Assembly (NCBI RefSeq): GCF_022965805.1
Contig: NW_027331239.1
Location: 236,001-300,000 of the forward strand
Reading direction: 5' to 3'
Length of the DNA stretch: 64,000 bases
Source of the DNA: Primulina eburnea
Taxonomy: Eukaryota > Streptophyta > Magnoliopsida > Lamiales > Gesneriaceae
Part shown: in pieces, positions 55,615-64,000 of the stretch
Layout: every line of letters begins with the position of its first letter
Numbering within the stretch: position 1 is the first letter of the stretch
Made by a program: the position numbers and the translations under genes
The notes under the pieces: generated by a model
What the model was told of the DNA's origin: nothing
What the model saw: the letters and a program-made list of their open reading frames with translations, nothing else
Database searches by the model: none

Positions 55615-58600
55615 ATGTCATCAATTCGCAACCCGTTTTCCGTCATTCTCGAAAAACACATTCTAACCGGACCAAACTATATCACTTGGCTAAGAAATTT
55701 AAAGACTGTCCTTAACTCGGAGAAGATCGCGTATACACTGACTGAGGCGCCCCCTGCTGAGGCTCCTATAGGCTGCACTCCTGAGGAATTGCAGACCTAC
55801 AAGGAATGGTGTGACCATGACTTGAAGGCGAAGTGTTATATGCAGGCTTCGATGAACGATGAGCTGCAAAGGCGATTCGAGGATGCTAAGAATGCTGCTG
55901 ACATTCATATGCACCTCAAGGAGCTCTTCGGTGAGCAGACTCGGCCTTTGAGGCATGCCACAGTAAAGGAGCTCATCACTTTACGCATGCGAGATGGGAC
56001 TTCGGTCCATGAGCATGGCCTAAAGTTGATTGGGCTCGTGGATAAGCTCGTAGGCATGGATTTGATCTTGCCATCGGAGTTGACCACGGATGTGCTACTG
56101 TTGTCACTGCCGAACTCGTTCGATCCTTTTGTGGTGAATTTCAATATGAACAAGCTCGAGCCCAGCCTTGAAGAGTTGGTCAATATGCTTGTGACTTTTG
56201 AGTCCACGATCAAGAAGGAAAAGCCGGTTCTTTATGTGGGCTCTTCATCTGGCACGAAGACCGGTCCACTTGGGAAAGGAAAGAAACGTTCTTTCAAGCG
56301 CCCCAAGAAGAGCGAGCCCTTGAAGAGGCAAACTCCGAGTCCCGTTGTGGCAGCCGCGCCAGTAAAGGCTGAAAAGACTGTTGACATCTGTCACCACTGC
56401 AAGAAGCCTGGACATTGGAGGCGTAACTGCAGGGAATATCTTGCGCAGAAGGGTTCTGCCAAAGGTATGTTCTACATTGAAGTGAATATCTCTATTAACT
56501 CTACTTCTTGGGTATTGGATACCGGCTGTGGCTCACATCTCTGTAATGATTTGCAGGTGATGGGAAGAAGTAGGAGGCTCCGAGAGGGTGAGACCTTCCT
56601 GAGGATGGGCAATGGAGCAAGGGTTGCTGCCAAAGCCGTAGGAGATGTTTATTTATGTTTGAACAATGATTTTAATTTGGTTTTAAGAGATGTTTTGTAT
56701 GTACCAGACTTGGTTAAAAACATTATTTCCATTTCTATGCTTGATATTGATGGATTTTCTTGTTTATTTAGCAAAGGTGTTTGCAATATTTACAAGAATG
56801 AATGTTTAGTTGGTACCGGTGAACTTGAAAACAATCTCTACACCTTAAAATTAAAAGATATTCCACTCAACAATGTCCAAACGATAACAACAACAAATAA
56901 GCGCAAACAAGATACTCTTAATTCGGCACAATTATGGCATGCTCGATTAGGTCATATTTCCTCAAGAAGAATGAACAAGCTAGTGGGAGTTGGCATGTTT
57001 GATATGTCTGATATTAACGCTCTCACGACTTGTGAATCCTGTCTGAAAGGAAAGATGACCAAAATTCCCTTTAAGGGCCATGCGGAGCGAGCCAAAGGGT
57101 TATTGGATTTGATCCATACCGATGTGTGCGGTCCGCTTAGCATCACCACTAAACATGGACATGCCTACTTCATCACCTTTACCGATGACCATTCGAGGTA
57201 TGGGTATGTGTATTTGATGAAATACAAGTCTGAAGCCTTTGAAAGGTTCAAAGAATTCAGAAGTCAAGTAGAGAAGCAATTGGGACGAAGCATCAAGACA
57301 CTTCGATCGGATCGAGGTGGTGAGTACTTGAGTGCCGAGTTCCAAGAGTATCTTAGAGAGAATGGGATTCTCTCGCAGTGGACTCCGCCCGCTACACCGC
57401 AGTTGAATGGTGTTTCGGAGCGTCGTAACCGGACCTTGATGGACATGGTTCGGTCTATGATGGGGTTCACAGAGTTGCCGCCATCCTTTTGGGGATATGC
57501 GCTTGAAACAGCGGCACTGTTGTTGAATCATGTCCATACAAAAGCAGTTGATAAGACACCATATGAGATATGGATGGGTAAGCCACCCAAATATTCTTAT
57601 TTTAGAATATGGGGGTGCCCTGCTTATGTGAAGCAGGTAGTGGGAGATAAATTGGATAGTCGATCCATTTTATGTTACTTTGTGGGATATCCAAGGAATT
57701 CAGCTGGATATTATTTCTATCATCCCCAAGAAACAAAGGTGTTTGTTTCTAGGAACGCAACCTTTTTAGAAAGGGAATTTCTATTGGATAGAAAAGGCGA
57801 GATGATAGAACTCGAAGAGGTTCGAGAGGCACCCACAGTCGTAGAACCCACACCCGAGAAGCCAAGTGAGGAGATACAAGCTCCTAGAAGAACCGAGAGA
57901 GTCTCGAGACCACCTGTGAGGTATGGTCTGCTTCTTGAAGAGGGCCTTGATGAGCCTAACCTTGGATGTGATCCAAGGACCTTCAAGGAAGCGTTATCGG
58001 ATGCCGATTCATCCAAGTGGCTTGAAGCAATGGAATCTGAGATGAATTCCATGCATTCGAACCAAGTGTGGAATCTCGTGGATCCACCTGAGGGAATTGT
58101 TCCCATAGGGTGTAAATGGATTTACAAGAGGAAACTTGGGGCGGATGGGAAGGTATTGACCTTCAAGGCGCGATTGGTAGCAAAAGGGTATACTCAAAGG
58201 CAAGGTGTTGACTATGAGGAAACCTTTTCTCCAGTTGCGATGTTCAAGTCCATTAGGATATTGCTAGCCATAGCTGCATGGTATGACTATGAGATATGGC
58301 AGATGGATGTTAAGACAGCCTTCCTTAATGGGGATATTAAAGAAGAGATTTACATGTCTCAACCTGAGGGTTTCACATCTATCGGAAGTGAGCATATGGT
58401 ATGCAAACTTCAAAGATCTATTTATGGTCTTAAGCAGGCATCGAGGAGTTGGAACCTCAGATTCGATAGTACAATCAAAGAGTTTGGTTTTACTAAGAAT
58501 CCTGAGGAACCCTGTGTGTATAAGAAGGTCAGTGGGAGTGCTGTGACATTCCTAGTTCTTTATGTTGATGACATTCTACTCATTGGGAATGATGTAGGAA

Positions 58601-59547
58601 TGTTGCAATCAACAAAGATATGGTTAGCAAGTAAGTTCTCAATGCAGGACTTGGGTGAAGCATCTTTTGTATTGGGAATACAGATCTATAGAGATAGATC
58701 AAAAAGATTGCTTGGTCTCACCCAGTCCACGTACATTGATACCATCGTGAAGCGGTTCTCGATGGATGAGTCCAAGAGAGGACATCTACCAATGTGTCAT
58801 GGCGTGTCCCTATCCAAGTCTATGTCTCCCAAGACTGATGCAGAGATAGCGGCGATGACACGAATTCCGTATGCTTCGGCTATTGGTAGTATCATGTATG
58901 GGATGATATCTACACGTCCTGACGTGGCATTTGCACTAAGTGTAGTGAGTAGATATCAATCCAACCCTGGTCTTCCACACTGGAAAGCTGTGAAAGACAT
59001 CCTCAAGTATTTGAGAAGGACCAATAAGTTGTTTTTGGTCTATGGGGGTGGAGAACTAAAATTGGAAGGCTATACCGACTCTAGCTTCCAAAGCGATGTT
59101 GATGACTCGAAGTCAACCTCCGGATTCATATTCATGCTCAATGGTGTTGCTGTCTCTTGGAAGAGTTCCAAGCAAGACAGTACAGCGGATTCCACCACTG
59201 AGGCAGAATACATTGCTGCATCGGCTGCAGCAAAGGAGGCCGTTTGGATTAGGAATTTCGTCCAAGAGTTGGGCGTCATTCCAAATGGAGTTGCTCCTAT
59301 CCCGGTGATGTGCGACAACACGGGAGCCATAGCTCAGGCGAAGGAGCCAAGGTCTCATCAGAAGTCCAAACATGTATTGAGAAAGTACCACATCCTCAGA
59401 GAGATCGTGGAACGAGGAGAAGTGTCGATCGACAAAGTCGGCTCCGCAGATAATGTTGCTGATCCACTAACCAAGCCTTTACCAGGACCATCATTCGAGA
59501 AGCATCGCGAATCAATGGGTCTAAAGTATATGGGTAGTTGGCTCTAG
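55615..59547 (+). CDS. gag-pol: Copia-1 Gag-Pol polyprotein, 1310 aa (duplicate of C1)
   Basis: Same protein as at 25707-29639, residue for residue, including the 42-codon in-frame upstream extension (55489-55614) that I exclude because it is leader sequence absent from copia-2 Gag. Landmarks: CCHC from 56389, protease DTG at 56518, integrase Asp at 57121 and 57310 and Glu at 57418, RT YVDD at 58561, stop TAG at 59545-59547. Complete identity over nearly 4 kb, with no silent differences I can see, is the strongest sign that this is the C1 locus represented twice or a very recent duplication. Confidence 0.95.
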   Translation: MSSIRNPFSVILEKHILTGPNYITWLRNLKTVLNSEKIAYTLTEAPPAEAPIGCTPEELQTYKEWCDHDLKAKCYMQASMNDELQRRFEDAKNAADIHMHLKELFGEQTRPLRHATVKELITLRMRDGTSVHEHGLKLIGLVDKLVGMDLILPSELTTDVLLLSLPNSFDPFVVNFNMNKLEPSLEELVNMLVTFESTIKKEKPVLYVGSSSGTKTGPLGKGKKRSFKRPKKSEPLKRQTPSPVVAAAPVKAEKTVDICHHCKKPGHWRRNCREYLAQKGSAKGMFYIEVNISINSTSWVLDTGCGSHLCNDLQVMGRSRRLREGETFLRMGNGARVAAKAVGDVYLCLNNDFNLVLRDVLYVPDLVKNIISISMLDIDGFSCLFSKGVCNIYKNECLVGTGELENNLYTLKLKDIPLNNVQTITTTNKRKQDTLNSAQLWHARLGHISSRRMNKLVGVGMFDMSDINALTTCESCLKGKMTKIPFKGHAERAKGLLDLIHTDVCGPLSITTKHGHAYFITFTDDHSRYGYVYLMKYKSEAFERFKEFRSQVEKQLGRSIKTLRSDRGGEYLSAEFQEYLRENGILSQWTPPATPQLNGVSERRNRTLMDMVRSMMGFTELPPSFWGYALETAALLLNHVHTKAVDKTPYEIWMGKPPKYSYFRIWGCPAYVKQVVGDKLDSRSILCYFVGYPRNSAGYYFYHPQETKVFVSRNATFLEREFLLDRKGEMIELEEVREAPTVVEPTPEKPSEEIQAPRRTERVSRPPVRYGLLLEEGLDEPNLGCDPRTFKEALSDADSSKWLEAMESEMNSMHSNQVWNLVDPPEGIVPIGCKWIYKRKLGADGKVLTFKARLVAKGYTQRQGVDYEETFSPVAMFKSIRILLAIAAWYDYEIWQMDVKTAFLNGDIKEEIYMSQPEGFTSIGSEHMVCKLQRSIYGLKQASRSWNLRFDSTIKEFGFTKNPEEPCVYKKVSGSAVTFLVLYVDDILLIGNDVGMLQSTKIWLASKFSMQDLGEASFVLGIQIYRDRSKRLLGLTQSTYIDTIVKRFSMDESKRGHLPMCHGVSLSKSMSPKTDAEIAAMTRIPYASAIGSIMYGMISTRPDVAFALSVVSRYQSNPGLPHWKAVKDILKYLRRTNKLFLVYGGGELKLEGYTDSSFQSDVDDSKSTSGFIFMLNGVAVSWKSSKQDSTADSTTEAEYIAASAAAKEAVWIRNFVQELGVIPNGVAPIPVMCDNTGAIAQAKEPRSHQKSKHVLRKYHILREIVERGEVSIDKVGSADNVADPLTKPLPGPSFEKHRESMGLKYMGSWL

Positions 59548-59561
59548 TGCAAGTGGGAGAT

Positions 59562-61615
59562 TGTTAGAGTAGGTGCACGTCGAGCCAAGTGTTGGCCGAC
59601 TGTTCACGATGAAACTCTTTGTATAAACGATCTTTATTTTAATAATATTTGAATTTATTAATTTGGCGCATCTTTATCTTTATACCCATGCTAGTTGCAT
59701 AGATAATGTCCTTGAATATACAAATAGTAGAAAGAATATGAGATGCTCATATGATGAGTATCATGAAACTCATATTTGGAATACTGTATATTCTAAACCG
59801 TTCCTAGTCGATTCAGCCGCCACTAAGAAGGATATAGGCCGCTCGAGTTAGAGACTAGTATCTGCGATGTGAGTACCATGTTTCATTGGTAGGGGACATT
59901 GTGATGTCCGAGCATGCAGATAGGTGCTCCTTGTAGAGTGCACTGAACAACCCTCCATAAAAGGACTTTCCAAGTGGTTCTCACTTATCGAGTGGAAAAG
60001 TCCTGGTTTATGGTTGTACAGAATTAGTCCTTATGACCCGGGACAACATTGAGACTCTATGTGCTAGCGTTTCACTTTGACTTGTTTACCGACTCTTATG
60101 GGGTCATTAGGTGGCAAAGTTGGGTGTTACGGCGAAACATATAGGAGTCGATGCATTGTAGTCGGGGATTCACCGCTTACCTACGGGTATGGATATCCTA
60201 TGTGTTTATCATGTATGTGTGGGTTGAAATCTCTGATCAGAGTATGGTGGTAATTATGAAAGGGGTTTCATAGATTACACCATCGATGCAACCACGACAT
60301 GACACATAGTATCGATTCATTGACAACTCTCGATAAACCAATAGTTGTCGAATCGGTCGGGATATATGAGTTGAAGGGACCGTACTGTACGCTAACCATA
60401 ATTGAATGGTTCTTGCAGGCACTATCATGTGATACCTAGGGAATCACGTAAGCGATGCTGCTAGGCGTTTAACGTGATTGGTTGGGTACTATCAGACTTG
60501 AGTTCTGACGTTCTTACTATCAAGGAGTTGATAAGTAAGAATGGAGCAATTGGGGTATGCTCATATAAGGACATGTTTAGTCCGAATCACATAGAGATGT
60601 GAACCCACGGCTAGTTGTATCAATGAACCATTGAGGGCCACACAAGTACTTGCTTTGTAAATCCCGAGGAGAAGTAAAATAGTTCAATGTGTTTGAACGG
60701 CTTATAAATGTGTTTATAAGCGTAAAGAAAATTAGAAGTATGAATTCTATGAGAGAAATATAAATTTTAATTTATGGAAGTGTTCCTAAGATTAAAATTT
60801 GGCCAAGTAAATAATGTAGTTGAAAATTGTGACTTTCATAAACATTGTTGTGGACTAAATTAAATTAATTCAAGTGTTGAATTAATTAAACACTAGTGGA
60901 CCAAGTAGAGTCTAAATAATTAAATTAGTTCAAGTGTTGAATTAATTAAATAATATTGAGTCTTGTAGAGCTCAATTTAAATAATTATTTAACTAGTGGG
61001 ACTTGAGTAAAATCAAGTAATATTTAATTTATCTCAAATGTTTTTGAGATAATAAAATTTAGTCTATGGTTTTTAATGTGTTAAAAACCATATAATATAT
61101 AAGTGAGACATGTAGGGTTTGCATGCTTGGGAGGTGAAGAGACTTCAATACTTTTTAATAAAATAATGCATGGCATGGGGAACATTTTTTTTCCACTTTT
61201 CCCACACCCAAGTCTAGACTTCACTCCCTCACTTGTATCTCTCCTTGGCCGAAAACTTAAGGGATTTTTCTCTCAATTTTTCTTTCTTTTGTTCTTCATT
61301 TTCTTGGAGAAAAATTCTTCTCTTTGATAAATCCTTGAGTTTTTCTAGTGCAAAACTTAAGGGGATTTACATAGCCAAGTGGTGGGCCTTATTCTTGAAG
61401 GGGAAAAGAAGGAGCTTGTAGATTTCTCTACCAAAACAAGAGCTTTGTTTTTTTAAACAAAGTTGGAGCCATTTCATCAACTCTAAGGAGTTGATAGGTA
61501 AATTTCTAAAACATCCTATGTATGTTTTGTTTTTGTAAATATTGCACAAAACCATTTTTCATGGGGGCCGAAATTTTGCTCTTAAAATTTTAATTTTTCG
61601 CTTCCGTTGCGTTTC
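59562..61615 (+). repeat. 3' LTR of C4, cut at the gypsy-C insertion site
   Basis: Mirrors 23639-25692. It ends GTTTC (61611-61615), the complement of the G3 target duplication. The last ~23-31 bp of the LTR, which should lie beyond the inserted gypsy, are not in the window on this side. Single-base differences from the left arm begin to appear here (extra T near 60691, one A fewer near 61509). Confidence 0.9.
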
Positions 61616-62744
61616 TGTGGGGACCCGGGCTCTAAATCTTTTTCTTGGGATTAAATGGATTGTTATTCTAAAATGTGGGTCAATTTTTCGCTTTTATATT
61701 TTAAATCAAAATGTAACTAGACAAGAACAAGTCCTTTATTTAATTTACAACATACAAACATAAATCTATGTCCTGTTCCGTATGTCCTCAACTCACCAGT
61801 AATAAAATACAGTACATACAAAAGACAACTACTGGTCCGTCTGCTAGACCCGAGATCTCCACGCTAACACGATCATCTCTGTCTCGTACCCAAATCCTGC
61901 CCCACCTGTTGTTATGCACACATACAGACATAACAACAGCCGGAAAACCGGTGAGAAACATCCAGTATAAACATGTGAACATGCATATAAATACTATAAA
62001 ACATGAAACATGCTGATATGAATGTCATTCATATAAAATCATGAAATGCGAGCCTAATCATGTCTAGATGCGACTCGACTAAAACTCTAGGGATCCCGGT
62101 GTGAATAAGACGATCTATCACCTAACCTCCCAATCGGGGGTGACGGTACGTCTTATTCTAGACTTCGGCCTGATCTGTATCCACGTCTACAAAAGGGGGG
62201 TGATCTTCCCCTAAGCTGGGATAGAACCGAACGTCTAGAAGTCTGACTGATCTACAGACTGGTCCTATCTTAATGCATGAATACAAAATCTGTAAACAAG
62301 CATAATCATCTAATGCAATGTAACATGATCTGTAAACAAAGCATAATAGGAATTGAATACAAGTTCTAATAAACATCTAATGCAATGTAACATGATCTGT
62401 AAACAAAGCATAACGAGATTTGCATATAAACAAATCTATAATAATACCTATATCAAGATATAAACAATAAAACTCGTATGTGATTTTAGTTGGGAAACTC
62501 AAATGTGATCTCATTTGAGTCGTGATTCCCCAAAACAAAGCATGTAGTATACCTTCCGTCGTAGAATTGCTGTTACAGTCGTGAAGATGAATCTGCAATA
62601 GGAATGATTCTTAACACTTCTAAGAAATGTTTCTAATGCTTTCAAATCTAACGAAACCTCGCCTCTATTTATAGGCAATGATCGGAAGATCCGATCCACT
62701 TCGGACGCTCCGATCTGACACCCTTCGGACGCTCCGAACTTACT
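61616..62744 (-). repeat. Gypsy-C 3' LTR fragment, inverted copy of 22509-23638
   Basis: Starts TGTGGGGACCCGGGC, the complement of the G3 LTR end, and follows the G3 3' LTR backwards. Several 1-2-bp indels occur (for example TCGTACCC for TCGACCC, and GAGAAACATCCAG for GAGAACACATCCCAG). They are denser than in the rest of the arm. It stops at the base equivalent to 22509, inside the U3 palindrome array. Confidence 0.88.
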
Positions 62745-64000
62745 TGCTTACCATCCTCAGACAACGACAGTCAGAACGGAACTATCCAGACATTAGAGGA
62801 TATGTGAGAGCGTCGTACTAGATTTTGGCATTATTTGCAAGATTCCCTACTCTTTGCGAATTCTCGTACAATAATAGCTATCAGACGAGCATTGAGATGG
62901 CACCGTTGAAGCTTTGTATGGCAGAAGTGCAGATCTCCACTATATTGGGACATGTTTCAGAGTTACCAGAACTTGGGCCAGATATTGATTTCGTGACATG
63001 ACTGAGAGGTAAAGATCATTCAGAAACGAATTGAAGACAGCACAAATCGACAAGCAAAGTACGCCAATATCAGACGTAGACCGTTAGTATTTGAGGGGGA
63101 GATAGAGTGTTTTTAAGATTTCTCCTTCAGAGGCGTTGTTCGATTTGGCAAACGCGGAAACTCTCTCCTCGATACATTGGTCCTTACGAGATTCTTGAAA
63201 ATTGGCGATCGAGCTTATCGACTTGCTCTTCCTCCTTCCTTATCCGGAATAACATGACGTATTTCATGTATCAATGTTACGCAGATATATGCCAGAGTTT
63301 CTCATGTTATTCAACCGAAGAACTGAACTTGATCACCCTTGAGCTATATAGAACGACCGATACAAGATTCTTGATCGAAAGGACAAACAGCTCAGAACGA
63401 AGACCATTCCACTTGGGAAAGTTCAGTGAGTCGACATGGCATTGAGGAAGCGACGTGGGAACGGAATAAACATGAGGCAAAACACCCCGAGTTATTTAGA
63501 TGATTTAGTATGTATCAGTTTAGTTATCAAACTGTTTTAGATACTTTGTAGATTACTTCATCGAGACGAACTTCTGTCTTAGAGGGGGAGAATGTATGCC
63601 CAGAGCAATGATTGACATGTACGAATTCATAATATGTTGTGAAGATTGTACATAACCATAAAATAAGAATGATATCATATATGATTTCAGTATGATTATG
63701 ACTTGTTAGGACAGAATACTGTATTGGATTATGATTGAGAATATGATGTGTTGATATCTATTGAGAATTAGATGACCGGCATCGAGGGAATATGGAGTTT
63801 ATATTTCGGTGAGACCGGAAGGACCGAACCAAGATCGAACGTCCGATCAGAGTTCGCACCGTCGTTCGGAGTTCTGAGCGTCCGAGCCAGGGTGGCTGAC
63901 ACATGGATGGCATGCAATAGTTCGGATCGACCGATCGTAGTTCGGATCATCCGAGACAGTTGGCTAGAACGTGGAGACATGCAGGATTCGGAACGTACGA
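62745..64000 (+). pseudogene. Indel-ridden copy of G3 integrase, chromodomain tail and LTR start
   Basis: Matches 21212-22508 of G3 in direct orientation: the end of the integrase core, the chromodomain-like tail, the untranslated part with polypurine tract, and from 63593 the first ~400 bp of the LTR. The 1256 bp are about 41 bp shorter than the model. In the first 240 bp I count about 12 differences, nearly all single-base deletions or insertions and few substitutions. That pattern is typical of uncorrected single-molecule reads rather than of evolutionary decay. A frame at 63107-63445 is one of its fragments. I do not regard it as a genuine separate element. Confidence 0.8.

Larger units (their letters stand above)
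51799..61615 (+). mobile_element. Copia-1 element C4, inverted duplicate of C1
   Basis: 5' LTR, leader, intact Gag-Pol frame, polypurine tract and a 3' LTR cut at 61615 by a gypsy-C LTR at exactly the site where G3 interrupts C1. Coordinates mirror C1 with a constant sum of 85254 (for example 51799 and 33455; 59562 and 25692). Only stray single-base indels differ, near 60691 and 61509. Either a duplicate of C1 or the same locus assembled twice. Confidence 0.92.

Noticed and set aside
22509..62744. Palindrome as a genuine chromosomal hairpin or foldback transposon
   Set aside because: The inverted arms consist of unrelated nested elements with their own TSDs, have no foldback-element termini, and end at assembly defects on both sides. 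A misplaced contig or recent segmental duplication fits better.

Overview
The window is plant nuclear repeat DNA, almost certainly from a flowering plant. It holds no host gene, tRNA or rRNA that I can support. Practically every base belongs to LTR retrotransposons or to a tandem repeat derived from one. Three related Ty3/gypsy families are present (called A, B and C here; their Gag, Pol and C-terminal chromodomain-like tail resemble Tekay/Del chromoviruses). Two Ty1/copia subfamilies are present (copia-1 and copia-2). A roughly 363-bp tandem repeat is built from the integrase core of another gypsy lineage. The evidence is the polyprotein motifs, tRNA-Met-type primer sites, polypurine tracts, TG...CA LTR ends and 5-bp target duplications.

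Layout in window coordinates. 1-4834: 3' part of gypsy-A element E1, pol plus 3' LTR. 4835-12232: gypsy-B element E2, with a truncated 5' LTR, an intact gag, a decayed pol and a full 3' LTR; E1 appears to be inserted in its 5' LTR. 12233-15641: integrase-derived array, minus strand. 15642-33455: complete copia-1 element C1, minus strand (TSD TCCCT), whose 3' LTR is split by the complete young gypsy-C element G3 (15673-23638, TSD GAAAC, 1511-aa Gag-Pol). 33456-34468: more array. 34469-36077: LTR of copia-2 element C2. 36078-36102: 25 N. 36103-38920: 5' end of gypsy-A element G4, minus strand. 38921-41415: array, plus strand. 41416-50785: complete copia-2 element C3 (TSD CAAAC, gag intact, pol ruined). 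50786-51798: array. 51799-61615: copia-1 element C4. 61616-62744: gypsy-C LTR fragment. 62745-64000: indel-ridden copy of G3 pol and LTR.

The large-scale structure is suspect. 22509-36077 and 49175-62744 are near-perfect inverted copies; paired coordinates sum to 85254 over most of the arm. They share the same nested insertions, the same TSDs and the same private LTR differences. The inner end of the palindrome is the N gap and the outer end is the error-rich patch. The simplest reading is that 36103-62744 is a contig placed in the wrong orientation and overlapping the end of the first contig. C4 would then be C1, C2 would be C3, and all array blocks would form one single-orientation array of about 19 units. 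A real recent inverted duplication is the alternative.

The elements work as ordinary retrotransposons: LTR promoter, tRNA-primed reverse transcription, polyprotein cleavage and integration. E2 and C3 keep an open gag but have lost pol, so they probably moved using enzymes of relatives. The most unusual item is the integrase-derived macrosatellite, whose 363-bp unit (3 x 121 codons) reads through unit boundaries in one frame.
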